Origin: Gallionellaceae bacterium
Lineage (GTDB): Bacteria > Pseudomonadota > Gammaproteobacteria > Burkholderiales > Gallionellaceae
Direction: 5' to 3'
NCBI GenBank assembly: GCA_006218055.1
Contig: VBWD01000003.1
Span: forward strand, 1 to 51,675
Length of the DNA: 51,675 bases
This document shows positions 26,210 through 36,719 of the stretch, piece after piece (the stretch's first letter is position 1; the number at the start of each line of letters is the position of its first letter). The notes beneath the pieces are model-generated. The model saw only the letters and a list, made by a program, of their open reading frames with translations. It had not been told where the DNA came from and searched no databases. The position numbers and the translations under genes were made by a program.

Positions 26210-28234
26210 ATGGCACTCAAACCGAAATTACCCTCGATCACGTCACTGCGCAAAGAAGCGGTCGCTGACGTGAACAAAATCGCCGATAAGCCGCTCCCTC
26301 TGATCGGCCATCTGCCGATGGCCAAACAACTGAACATCCTTGGCGTCGCGACATTGATCTGCCTAGTGGTTTCCTTGACTGCGGCTTATCTTAACAACCG
26401 CGATTCAGGTTTCAGTACCGGGTACGTCGCCAAATCCATCGAACTGCAAGTCCAATTGTTAAAATTGGCGAACAGCACCCAGGCCGCGCTCTCGGGCGAT
26501 TCAGAGGCGTTTGAACATCTGGTGAAGAACAAAGAAGAAATCGCAAATCTCGTCAAGACGCTAGACCAAGGCGATGGCAATCTTCCTCCGACGACTGGTA
26601 GCGCGCGCGGTGCGCTGGACACGACGATGTTCGGCACCCAAAAAGCGCTAGCAAATGTCGAGATACTTGAACAGGGTCGGCCGGGTCTAGTGACACTGGC
26701 GAAATCGATCGAGGTGATCGACGATGCCAGCAAAGAACTCCGTCCTCTCATTCAAGGGATGGCAGAGACGCTCTCTGGAAGCCAAAAGACAGCCGCCATC
26801 ACGCTGGGTCTATCGGTAGAACGCATCGGTAAAGATGCTTCGGAGATGCTGTCCTCAGACGTTACTCTTGAAGACTTGGCTCAACTGGGAATGGACACTT
26901 TCGCGGCAGAAGATGCCTTGACCGTCTTGCCTAGCGGCGATCCAAGTACACAAAAAGCCAAAGAGTTGTTTGAGCCATATCGAAACAGTATCGAGATCCT
27001 GGTTTCACAATCACGCAACTTGGTGGAAGCTAAAGATGCCGCAAAATCGATTCAGTTGGACGTGAACGAATTGTCCGCTAAAGCTCAATTTCTAAGTTCG
27101 AGTTACCAGTCCACGATAACCTCTCGCCTATCTGGCGCAATCTCATTGCTCGGTGGCGGTTTAACCTTGCTGCTGTTGTTGCTCATATCGAAAGAATATC
27201 TGGCCGATTCTCATCTACGTGCAAAAGAAGCCGAGGCTTCCAACAAGCGTAACCAACAGGCGATTCTGCGTCTGATGAATGAATTGTCCGACTTGGCGGA
27301 TGGTGACTTGACCACCAAAGCGACCGTGACGGAGGACATCACCGGCGCCATCGCTGATTCCATCAACTACACCACGGACGAACTGCGCAAGTTGGTTTCG
27401 CGCGTTATCGCGGCGTCACAGCAAGTGACTCAAGCGACCAGCGATGCGGGTACGGTCACCAAAGGGCTTCTCGCCGCGACTGAAAAACAAGCTACCGAGA
27501 TCCGCGACGCGGGTGGCGCGGTCGAGTTAATGACCAAGTCGATCCAAGAGGTCGACAGCAGTGCGGCGCAATCATCCGAAGTTGCACGACGCACACTGGA
27601 AGTGACCGAGCAGGGCGCGCGCGCGGTGCAAAACTCGGTAGCAGGCATGGACGGTATCCGCGAGCAGATCCAGGAGACTTCCAAGCGCATCAAACGTCTG
27701 GGTGAAAGCTCACAGGAGATCGGTGAGATCGTGGATCTGATCTCGGACATTACCGAACAAACCAACGTGCTGGCGCTAAATGCCGCCATTCAAGCGGCGT
27801 CCGCCGGTGAAGCGGGACGCGGTTTTGCGGTGGTTGCGGAAGAAGTTCAGCGCCTGGCGGAACGTTCCGGTGAGGCGACCAAACAGATCGGTCTGCTGGT
27901 GAAAACGATTCAGGGCGACACGCAAGATGCGGTGGCGGCGATGGAAAAAAGCACGCAGGGTGTAGTCGAAGGCGCGAAGCTTTCTGACGAAGCAGGTAAA
28001 TCACTGCAAGAGATTGAGAAGTCGACTCGCGAACTGACCGACCTAGTGAACAGTATCTCGGTGTCAACTCAAGTGCAGACCGACATGGCGCAAGAAGTGG
28101 CGAACGTCATGGCGGACATCTTGAAGATCACCGAGCAAACCTCTAAAGGTACGCAATTGACCAGCGCGTCGGTTGCCCAATTGGAAGGTCTGGCGAAAGA
28201 ACTGAGCGGCTCGGTATCCGGCTTCAAACTGTAA
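26210..28234 (+). CDS. pilJ: Type IV pilus chemoreceptor PilJ (methyl-accepting protein)
   Basis: A 674-residue membrane receptor. TM1 is at about 42-60, a periplasmic PilJ sensor region with two helical modules follows to about 305, TM2 is near 307-326, then HAMP-like and signalling domains. The hairpin tip (EQTNVLALNAAIQAASAGEAGRGFAVVA) starts near residue 513 and is highly conserved. It senses pilus attachment or tension, or an unknown ligand, and controls ChpA. It begins 28 bp after pilI and ends 8 bp before chpA. Ribosome binding site AGGACGACACC precedes the ATG. Confidence 0.94.
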   Translation: MALKPKLPSITSLRKEAVADVNKIADKPLPLIGHLPMAKQLNILGVATLICLVVSLTAAYLNNRDSGFSTGYVAKSIELQVQLLKLANSTQAALSGDSEAFEHLVKNKEEIANLVKTLDQGDGNLPPTTGSARGALDTTMFGTQKALANVEILEQGRPGLVTLAKSIEVIDDASKELRPLIQGMAETLSGSQKTAAITLGLSVERIGKDASEMLSSDVTLEDLAQLGMDTFAAEDALTVLPSGDPSTQKAKELFEPYRNSIEILVSQSRNLVEAKDAAKSIQLDVNELSAKAQFLSSSYQSTITSRLSGAISLLGGGLTLLLLLLISKEYLADSHLRAKEAEASNKRNQQAILRLMNELSDLADGDLTTKATVTEDITGAIADSINYTTDELRKLVSRVIAASQQVTQATSDAGTVTKGLLAATEKQATEIRDAGGAVELMTKSIQEVDSSAAQSSEVARRTLEVTEQGARAVQNSVAGMDGIREQIQETSKRIKRLGESSQEIGEIVDLISDITEQTNVLALNAAIQAASAGEAGRGFAVVAEEVQRLAERSGEATKQIGLLVKTIQGDTQDAVAAMEKSTQGVVEGAKLSDEAGKSLQEIEKSTRELTDLVNSISVSTQVQTDMAQEVANVMADILKITEQTSKGTQLTSASVAQLEGLAKELSGSVSGFKL

Positions 28235-28242
28235 GGAACTGT

Positions 28243-31200
28243 GTGACCGCCTCTTTCAACCCAATGCAGTTGCTGTCGGTCAAGTCCGAACTGGATAGCT
28301 CGTTAGCTAAGATCAGCCTTGCGCTGGAGAGCTTCTTTGCGACAGGAAGCGATGTACGCTCCTTGGAAGACGCGCTGTCTGAGCTACACCGTTTTACGGG
28401 CGTACTGCAGATGTTGCCAATGCGCGGACTGGTGGTGTTCTGTACCGAGTTCGAGACGTTGCTGAAAGAACTTTCTTCGCGTCCAGATGACGCTAGTCCG
28501 ATGCGCCAAGATGCGATTCGTCGCGCTTTGTTCGGATTGACCCATTATCTGGATGGCCTTGCCGCTGGCGCTCCCAATGCCACACTGCGCCTTTTCAACG
28601 AGTATCAAGAATTGCACCAGGCGCGCGGTTTGGACATGGCGTTTGAAGTAGACCTGTTCTTCCCCGACGCGCAAGTCGAACTACCCGCATCTGCACTACA
28701 AACAGCCCAACTCGCTGATGCGAACGCACGCATCAAGAGTGCGCGTATGCAGTACCAACAAGGCCTTCTAAAGTGGCTGCGGCAAGATGGCACGGCTGAA
28801 GCCCTGAGCAGCATGATAGCGGCTGTTCATGTCGTGCTGACCTGTGTACCACAAGATAATCAACGCGCGTTCTGGTGGGTGGCGGGTGGATTCCTGAATT
28901 GCATCTCACACGACGGCGTGCCGCCCGAATTGAATATCAAAAAATCGCTCAGCCGCATCGACCAGCGTATGCGCTCACTAATAGATGGCAGCGCCTTCGA
29001 TGAAGATGCTGCGCTGAGTGAACTCTTATATCTGATCGCGCGTAGCCACACGGTCAGCGAGACGGTTGAAGACATCAAGAATGCGTTTGCCCTAGAAACT
29101 TTTCTGCCAGATGCACCGCCATTGCCTCCTAGTGAAACCGCTTCGTTACTAAGTAACATGCGTGCGCAACTGGCGGTTGCGGACGAAACATGGGAACGCT
29201 GTGTCGCCGATGATGCCGCCGCGTGTGCGCGCTTCACCACCCAGACTGAACAGCTCTATCTGCTGTCAGAACAGTTGGACCGCAATACCCTGCAATTTCT
29301 GTGCAAACAGATCAGCACCACCGCTTCCCATGCAGATGATCCAGATCGTGCTCAACGCATCGCGCTGGACATGGCGATGGCATTGTTATTATTGAACAGC
29401 GGTATCGAACACTACCAGCATCTGGGTAGCGGCTTCCACGAACAGGCGCGTATCCTCAGCATGCGCATGCAGGCCGGCATGATGCGCATGCCCGAGGACA
29501 CAGGCAAACTCTCTAGCTTGGTCTCGCTCTACTGTGAGATGGAACAACGCGAAGTCATGGCGCCGCTGGCGACCGAGATGCAGAGCAATCTGCAACATAT
29601 CGAACAAAGCCTCAATGCCTTCTTCGGTAACGCCTCTAAGCGCGCCGAACTTCTGCAGGTGAATCGTCTGTTGAGCCAAGTGCAGGGTGGGCTACATATC
29701 CTGTCCTTGGATGCGGCTGAACAATTATTGGCGACCTTGCGTCAAATCACCGAGCGCTATCAACAAGGCGACACCCCCTCTGCGAAGGAGATGCGCACGG
29801 TCGCTGCAGCGGTCAGCATGATGGACGGATATGTTCACGGCTTAACGTTGGGACAAAAGCCCGACCCTGTTGCACTCGTCTCCGCCCTGCAAGACTTAGC
29901 TGAGATCAAACTTGATCCTGCCCGTACGGAATCAATACAAATCGACGAAGTGGCGGTGCCCGTCGGAGTCTCTATCCGTTCGGGTGACGAGGATGCTGAA
30001 CTGTTGGAAGTGTTCTTGGAAGAAGCACAAGAAGTCTTGGAGACCTTGCGCACCAACCTTGAGATATCTCGCTTGCATCTGGACAGTCGCGAACCGTGGG
30101 TGACCATGCGCCGCGCCTTCCACACACTAAAAGGCAGTGGCCGCATGGTGGGACTGACCGAGCTGGGCGAGGTCGCTTGGGCAGTCGAGCGTGCAATGAA
30201 CAAGTGGCTGGCTGACAACGTCTCCGCCAACCCAGCTATGTTGGACATGGTGGGCGATGCCGAGGTGCTGTTCCAACACTGGGTAGACATGCTGAACAGC
30301 GGCGCAACGACCGCACATATCGACACATCGCATCTGCTCACCGTTGCAGACTGCATCGAGAACGGCAAAGCACTGCCACAGCCAGAAGTGCCTGAGGCCA
30401 CAACTCCTGCGATAGAGGAAGAGATTCCACAAGAAGACGCGCCAGTTCAGATCGGCTCCGTCACCATCTCGCCTGTTCTGTTCCGCATTGCTTCGGAAGA
30501 GGCCGCCGAGCATGTCACCTCCTTGAAGGCACATCTGAGTGGCTTGAGCGAGGGTGACAAACACATCGTTTCCTACGATTTCATGCGCGCCGCCCATACC
30601 TTGGCGGGTGTCAATCGCACCATGGGATTCCCCACCATCGCCGAGCTCGCTTACGCCTTGGAGCAATGGCTGGAAGTACGTATCGATAAGCCCGGTGTAG
30701 TGAATGACCCACAGCTAGCCATGCTGAATGAGATCATCACACGTCTTGATGTTCTATGTGCTGACGTCAGGGCGCATACCGAGCCACAGGAACAGGGGAA
30801 ATTGATCGCTCGCCTGTTGGCAGACAAGGATATAGTCGTTGCAGCGCCAGAAACACCGATAGAGATAGAATCCGTGACGCCTCCCACGGAAACAGTCGTT
30901 GAGGCATCTGTCGTTATTGAGCCGATACTTGAAGTCGCAGCACAAGAAGGGGTTCCTGTTGTTGAAGAAGCTTTGGCTGAAATTCAACACGGCGACAAAA
31001 AAGAACGCGGTGTACACGATGAAGTGGACGAGCAGTTGTTGCCTATCTTCTTGGAAGAGGCGCACGAACTGTATCCTCAAATTGGCAGCACCTTGCGCGC
31101 ATGGCGCGAGACACCGGATGACGCACAGCACGGCCTTAACCTGCAGCGCAGTCTGCATACACTCAAAGGTAGTGCCCGTATGGCCGGCGCGATGCGTCTG

Positions 31201-33103
31201 GGTGAGTTGACCCACCGTGTGGAAGATCGCGTGAGCAAGGCGATATCTAAGAACACCTTGGATGAAGCCTTGTGGAACGAGATGGACAACTATCTCGATC
31301 GCATCGCTCATGCCATCGACGAGTTGCAGAATCCTCAGACAGAAGTTTCACCCGCCGGCCTGACTTCTCAGGCAGTGGCGGAAGCCGTCATTACCCCCAT
31401 CGCCGCCCCAGTGCTGGAAGTAGGTGCAGAGCGTGCCATGCAAGCTGCGTTGTTGCGTGTGCGTTCCGACACCGTGGACCGCTTGGTCAACGAGGCGGGC
31501 GAAGTCAGCGTGGCGCGTTCACGCGTGGAAGCCGAGTTGCGCGAATTCAAGAATGGTGTGCAGGAACTGACCGACAGCGTGAACCGGCTACGCAAGCAAT
31601 TGCGCGAGATCGAGATACAAGCCGAAGGTCAGATGCAGGCACGCGTCTCGGTCAGCCCGGAAAGCGCGCAAGAGTTCGACCCCTTGGAATTCGACCGTTT
31701 CACCCGCTTCCAAGAGTTGACGCGCTTCATGAACGAAAGCGTGCATGACGTGCAGACCGTGCAACAAGCGCTGCTGAAGAATCTGGATGAGGCATCCGCG
31801 GCCTTGAACTCACAATCACAACTCAATCGCGACCTGCAGCAAGGTCTGATGTCTATTCGCATGGTGCCCTTCGCGAGCATCAGCGAGCGCCTGTATCGTA
31901 TCGTGCGCCAGACCGGTAAGGAGTTGGGCAAACGTGCCAACTTGGAGCTCTCTGGTACCGAGATCGAGCTGGACCGTAGCGTGCTGGAAAAGATGACCGC
32001 GCCGTTCGAACATTTATTGCGCAACGCCATCGCCCATGGCCTGGAGACCGCAGAGCAGCGCGCACAAACCAGCAAATCGCCGATCGGCGAGATTCGCCTC
32101 TCCTTGCGTCAGGAAAGTAACGAAGTCGTGTTCGATTTCAGCGATGACGGCGCCGGCTTAAACATTCCGCGCATACGTCAGAAGTCCCTCGAAAATGGAC
32201 TCATCACTGCTGGCGAAGTTATAAGTGACGAACAGGTGATGCAACTCATCTTTACTGCCGGGCTCTCGACTGCGAAGGAAGTGACCGAGATTTCCGGTCG
32301 CGGTGTTGGTTTGGACGTGGTGCGTAGCGAGATCTCTGCATTGGGCGGCCGTGTCGACATCACTTCCGAGCTAGGACAAGGCGTGCGTTTCAGCATCCAC
32401 TTGCCACTGACTTTGGCCGTGACCAAGACGCTGCTAGTACGCGCAGGTCAATCCATCTATGCGCTCCCTTCGACCATGGTCGAGCACGTACAGCAGTTGA
32501 AACCTGCCGATTTGAATACCATCTACAAACAACAGTTCGTCGATTGGCAAGCCCGCCGTTACGCATTGCACTACCTACCACGCTTGCTCGGCGATGACCA
32601 AGCCGAACTCATCAGTCAACCACACAACCCCGTGTTGTTGCTACGCAGTGGTGAGCATCGTATCGCACTACATGTGGATGCATTGTTGGGCAATCAGGAA
32701 GTCGTGGTGAAGAACATCGGGCCACAGCTAGCCCGCCTGCCTGGCATCGCGGGCGCAACCGTCTCCGCCAGTGGTGCGGTCATCCTCATCATCAACCCGG
32801 TCGCCTTCACGCAACGCATCGCGGTGGTCCGCAAGATTGCCAAGGCGGTCACCGTGGAAGCCGTCCACGTCAAACCGCTCGTGATGGTGGTCGATGACTC
32901 GCTCACCGTACGCAAGATCACCACCCGCTTGCTTGAGCGCTCCGGCTACTTGGTTGTCACTGCCAAGGATGGTGTGGATGCGCTGGAACAACTGACCGAG
33001 ATCTCGCCGCACGTGATGTTACGAGTACCTAGGCAAGCCTTTCCAAGAAGATGAATTGTTGCAACACATCGCGCGCTTCGTCTCTGTCCCAGAGATGGGG
33101 TGA
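28243..33103 (+). CDS. chpA: Hybrid histidine kinase ChpA/PilL, frame-disrupted in the C-terminal receiver
   Basis: GTG start at 28243. Three histidine phosphotransfer domains are visible, with phosphorylatable H627 (HTLKGSGR), H785 (HTLAGVNR) and H972 (HTLKGSAR). A CheA-type dimerisation and ATPase module follows, with N1261 (LLRNAIAHGLE), G1 box DDGAGLN (1301-1307) and G2 box GRGVGLDVV (1352). A CheW-like domain precedes the receiver, which starts VMVVDDSLTVRK at 1548. The frame breaks after L1593, just before the expected phosphoacceptor Asp. The 1603-residue reading frame stops at 33054, but a +1 frame continues EYLGKPFQEDELLQHIARF to TGA at 33101-33103. About 46 receiver residues (3n+2 bases, about 140) are missing. 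It drives PilG and PilH phosphorylation; receiver function would be lost if the deletion is real. Confidence 0.9.
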
Positions 33104-33288
33104 GGGCACTTCTAGAAATTCAAAGTTCTAAGCAAGACAAGGCGCGAACAAAAAATTGCGACGCAGCATATAAGTAATATGTAAGGAGCGGTTTTTTGTG
33201 AGCAACGCAGTATTGCGACGAAGTGGGGTAAGCAGGCAATCCGCGAAGCGGATGCTCGCAAATTTGGATTTTATAGAAGCGCCCTTAA
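33100..33288. mobile_element. MITE-like repeat, copy 2 (189 bp)
   Basis: It matches copy 1 at 1917-2064. The left end at 33100-33124 (GTGAGGGCACTTC...) and right end at 33263-33288 (...GAAGCGCCCTTAA) are imperfect inverted repeats. Compared with copy 1 it contains about 38 extra bases (33222-33260) including the small hairpin ATCCGC-GAA-GCGGAT. The left end contains the TGA that closes the restored chpA frame, and the right end contains the TAA stop of the photolyase gene. No transposase is encoded. Confidence 0.75.
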
Positions 33289-34712
33289 GTAGTTGCCAGC
33301 TTGAACATCTCTAGCGTCTTCGCCCGCGCCAACGCGTGATCGACGATAGGCGCTGGATAATCTCTTCCAATTACCACGCCACAGCTTTGTTGCTCACTGT
33401 TCGCTAACGTCCATGGCGCATGAATGGATTTGTCAGGGCAATTCTTCAACTCGGGCACATAGCGGCGGATGAATTTTCCCGTTGGATCGAAGCGTTCTGA
33501 TTGTGTGACCTGATTGAAGATACGGAACCACGGTTGCGCGTCGCACCCTGTCGAGGCAGACCATTGCCAGCCACCATTGTTCGCCGACAGATCGTAGTCC
33601 AGCAGATGCTCGGCGAAGTAGCGTTCGCCCCAGCGCCAATCGATCTGCAAATCTTTGGTTAAAAATGATGCGGTCACCATGCGCAGGCGGTTGTGCATAA
33701 AGCCTGTCTGATTGAGCTGGCGCATCCCCGCATCCACCAGCGGATAACCTGTTCGCCCCTCACACCACGCCGCGAATTTGCCTTTGTCATTCAGCCACGC
33801 CAGCGCGTCGAATTGCGGTTTGTACGCATGATTCACTATCTGCGGATGGTGGTGCAGCAGCATCTGGTAGAACTCACGCCAGATGAGTTCAGACAACCAC
33901 GTTTGCGCACCCTGCCCACCCACGTGATGCGCATAGCTCGCCAACGCCCTGATAGAGATCGTGCCGAAACGTAGGTGTGTTGAAAGGTAGGACACGCCCT
34001 TCACTGAGGGGAAATCGCGGCGCGCGTGATACTCGTCTATGCGCTGCTGAAAATCTTGGAACAACTTACTTGCCCCCGACATGCCACAGGGCAAGGCCAT
34101 CTCACCCAGATTGGTCAGCTTGAAATCCAATGATTCCAGACTAGGCAATGGTGTTGGTGCGCACTTTAGCAACGCCTCAAGATACGTCTCCACCGGATAA
34201 GCACGCAGATAGAAATCGTCTAGCTTCTTCAACCACGCGTTCTTGTAAGGCGTGAACACAGCGAACGGCTTGCCCGATCCATTCAATATCTCGTCACGTT
34301 CAAAGATGACTTGGTCTTTGAAGTCGTGCATCCCGATGTCGTTTTTACCAAGTTCAGCTGCAACGAACGCATCGCGCTGAATAGCATCCGGCTCGTAGTC
34401 ATGATTGCAATACACAGCCCCTACGTTGAGTTGTTTCGCCAACTTTGGGACGAGTTCGCGTGCACTGCCATGTAATACCTGCAAGGTGCTGCCCAGCTTC
34501 TCCAGTTCAGCCTTCAACTCCTGCACGCTGCGCCAGATGAACTCCACGCGACGGTCCGCCTTGTTGGGCAAGGCATCCAAGATGTCGGTGTCGAACACGA
34601 ACACGCAATGCACCGCTGCGCTGTTCTTCAATGCGTGAAAAAGCGCGGCATGGTCGTGTAGACGCAGGTCGCGACGAAACCAACACAGCGATACGTGATA
34701 TGTCTTAGTCAT
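33285..34712 (-). CDS. phrB: Deoxyribodipyrimidine photolyase
   Basis: A 475-residue class I CPD photolyase that repairs UV pyrimidine dimers using light, FADH- and an antenna cofactor. The antenna domain begins CWFRRDLRLHDHAAL. The FAD domain has TLRFGTIS-like STHLRFGTISIRA, WLSELIWREFYQ and the long conserved DYDLSANNGGWQWSASTGCD. PAPIVDHALARAK is the usual C-terminus. Family members normally read FNP after WFRI; here it is FNQ. It converges with chpA across the MITE-like repeat and is divergent from yqgE. Confidence 0.93.
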   Translation of the reverse strand: MTKTYHVSLCWFRRDLRLHDHAALFHALKNSAAVHCVFVFDTDILDALPNKADRRVEFIWRSVQELKAELEKLGSTLQVLHGSARELVPKLAKQLNVGAVYCNHDYEPDAIQRDAFVAAELGKNDIGMHDFKDQVIFERDEILNGSGKPFAVFTPYKNAWLKKLDDFYLRAYPVETYLEALLKCAPTPLPSLESLDFKLTNLGEMALPCGMSGASKLFQDFQQRIDEYHARRDFPSVKGVSYLSTHLRFGTISIRALASYAHHVGGQGAQTWLSELIWREFYQMLLHHHPQIVNHAYKPQFDALAWLNDKGKFAAWCEGRTGYPLVDAGMRQLNQTGFMHNRLRMVTASFLTKDLQIDWRWGERYFAEHLLDYDLSANNGGWQWSASTGCDAQPWFRIFNQVTQSERFDPTGKFIRRYVPELKNCPDKSIHAPWTLANSEQQSCGVVIGRDYPAPIVDHALARAKTLEMFKLATT

Positions 34713-34754
34713 GGCTGAATTGTGGGGGGAAGCTCAAAAAGCTACAATGGCGGC

Positions 34755-35315
34755 ATGTCCAGTATGAACCTCACCAACCACTTCCTGATCGCCATGCCGG
34801 CGATGACCGATCCCTTCTTCGCCAAGTCGCTCACTTATGTGTGCGAACACAATGACGAGGGTGCGATGGGTATCGTGGTGAATCGCCCCATCAGCCTCAA
34901 TCTGAGCGAGCTGTTCGCACAGATCAACATGCCCCTCACCCAACCTGAACTGGAAGACATGCCCGTACATTTCGGCGGTCCGGTACAGACCGACCGCGGC
35001 TTTGTCCTGCACAACGCGGGCGGCAAATGGCAATCGACCTTGAAGGTGAACGACAAGGTCGAGCTCACCACTTCCAAAGACATCCTGCAGGCGGTGGGCG
35101 AAGGTACAGGCCCCAGCAACCTGCTCATCACCCTTGGCTATGCGGGTTGGTCTGAAGGGCAACTGGAACAAGAGCTGGCAGCCAATGCCTGGTTGAGCGT
35201 GCCCGCCACCGAACACATCTTGTTCGATCTGCCGGCAGAAGAAAAACTGGTCGCAGCGATGGCCTTGCTCGGCGTCGATTTCGCTTCTCTTTCCGAAGAG
35301 GCCGGACATGCCTGA
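34755..35315 (+). CDS. yqgE: YqgE/AlgH family protein (UPF0301)
   Basis: A 186-residue protein with the UPF0301 signature: [52 protein letters not shown] and [19 protein letters not shown]. The molecular role is unknown; AlgH was first linked to alginate regulation in Pseudomonas. ATG 34755 fits the usual N-terminus; ATG 34764 is an alternative, and an in-frame TTG/GTG extension upstream is unlikely. It overlaps ruvX by 8 bp, a widely conserved pairing. Confidence 0.92.
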   Translation: MSSMNLTNHFLIAMPAMTDPFFAKSLTYVCEHNDEGAMGIVVNRPISLNLSELFAQINMPLTQPELEDMPVHFGGPVQTDRGFVLHNAGGKWQSTLKVNDKVELTTSKDILQAVGEGTGPSNLLITLGYAGWSEGQLEQELAANAWLSVPATEHILFDLPAEEKLVAAMALLGVDFASLSEEAGHA

Positions 35316-35766
35316 CGGGCAGGCTTCCTCGATCCTCTCCGGCACTTTCCTCGCATTCGATTTCGGCACCAAACGCATCGGCATCGCCGTTGGCAACAGC
35401 ATCTCCAGCACAGCACGCCCGCTCTCCACCATCAACGATGAGAAGACCGATGTACGTTTCTCCTCCATCGCCGCCCTGCTCAAAGAATGGCAACCCGTCG
35501 CGTTGGTGGTAGGCCTGCCCTGCAACGATGATGGCACGCCGCACGAGATGACCGCACTCTGTCGCCGCTTCGCCAACCGCCTCAAAGGGCGCTTCGATTT
35601 GCCCACGATTCTGGTCGATGAACGTTATACTTCCGCCGCCGCAAGCAGTGCGTTAGACGATGAGGGAATCCATGGCCGCAAGCAAAAATCACTTATCGAC
35701 CAATACGCCGCGCAGCAGATACTGCAAGCGTATTTTGATGAACCCAGCGCAGGAATCTACGCATGA
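35308..35766 (+). CDS. yqgF: Holliday junction resolvase-like protein YqgF/RuvX (pre-16S rRNA nuclease)
   Basis: A 152-residue RNase H-fold protein. The catalytic acid motif is [16 protein letters not shown], with [16 protein letters not shown] and [14 protein letters not shown] also conserved. YqgF takes part in 16S rRNA 5'-end processing; resolvase activity was proposed earlier from the fold. It overlaps yqgE by 8 bp and pyrB by 4 bp (ATGA). The pyrR gene often found between yqgF and pyrB is absent. Confidence 0.93.
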   Translation: MPDGQASSILSGTFLAFDFGTKRIGIAVGNSISSTARPLSTINDEKTDVRFSSIAALLKEWQPVALVVGLPCNDDGTPHEMTALCRRFANRLKGRFDLPTILVDERYTSAAASSALDDEGIHGRKQKSLIDQYAAQQILQAYFDEPSAGIYA

Positions 35767-36719
35767 ATAATCCTCAGTTAAACAAGAACGGTGAACTTCA
35801 ACATCTGTTGAGCACCGAAGGTCTTCCCGCGCGCATCCTGCGCGACATCCTCGATACGGCCGCCGGCTTCGTGAACATCGTCGAAGGGAGCGAGATCAAA
35901 AAGGTCCCGTTGCTACACGGCAAGTCTGTGTTCAACATCTTCTTCGAGAACAGCACCCGCACCCGCACCACTTTCGAGATCGCAGCGAAGAAACTCTCCG
36001 CCGACGTGGTCAACCTCAACATCGGCTCATCCAGCACCAGCAAGGGCGAGACACTGCTCGATACGGTGGACAACCTGTGCGCGATGCACGCTGACATGTT
36101 CGTAGTGCGCCACTCTTCCAGTGGCGCGGCTCACCTCATCGCACAGCATGTCGCACCGGACATCCATGTCATCAACGCCGGTGACGGTCGCCACGCACAC
36201 CCGACACAAGCGCTGTTGGACATGTTCACCATCCGCCACTACAAGAAAGAATTCCACAATCTCAAGGTCGCCATCGTCGGCGATGTGTTGCACTCACGTG
36301 TGGCACGTTCGCAGATCCACGCGCTGACCACACTAGGCGTGCCGGAAGTGCGCGTCGTCGCTCCCAAGACGCTGCTGCCGACCCATGTCGAGAAGCTCGG
36401 TGTGCAGGTCTATCACGACATGGAACAAGGCTTGAAAGATGTGGATGTGGTAATGATGCTGCGCCTGCAGAACGAACGCATGCAGGGCGCGTTGTTGCCC
36501 TCGGCGCAGGAATACTTCAAGTACTACGGCCTCACCCAAGAGCGCCTCGCCGTAGCGAAAAGTGATGCCATCGTGATGCACCCCGGCCCGATGAATCGCG
36601 GCGTGGAGATCGACTCCAGCGTGGCTGATGGCGCGCAATCGGTCATCCTGCCGCAGGTCACTTTCGGCATCGCGGTGCGCATGGCGGTGATGAGTACGCT
36701 AGCAGGAGCTAAATCATGA
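35763..36719 (+). CDS. pyrB: Aspartate carbamoyltransferase catalytic subunit
   Basis: A 318-residue transcarbamoylase that makes carbamoyl-aspartate from carbamoyl phosphate and aspartate. The carbamoyl-phosphate loop [15 protein letters not shown], the [10 protein letters not shown] helix and [13 protein letters not shown] are all intact. In Pseudomonas-type enzymes PyrB assembles with an inactive dihydroorotase homologue, and that gene follows immediately with a 4-bp overlap (36716-36719). Confidence 0.96.
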   Translation: MNNPQLNKNGELQHLLSTEGLPARILRDILDTAAGFVNIVEGSEIKKVPLLHGKSVFNIFFENSTRTRTTFEIAAKKLSADVVNLNIGSSSTSKGETLLDTVDNLCAMHADMFVVRHSSSGAAHLIAQHVAPDIHVINAGDGRHAHPTQALLDMFTIRHYKKEFHNLKVAIVGDVLHSRVARSQIHALTTLGVPEVRVVAPKTLLPTHVEKLGVQVYHDMEQGLKDVDVVMMLRLQNERMQGALLPSAQEYFKYYGLTQERLAVAKSDAIVMHPGPMNRGVEIDSSVADGAQSVILPQVTFGIAVRMAVMSTLAGAKS

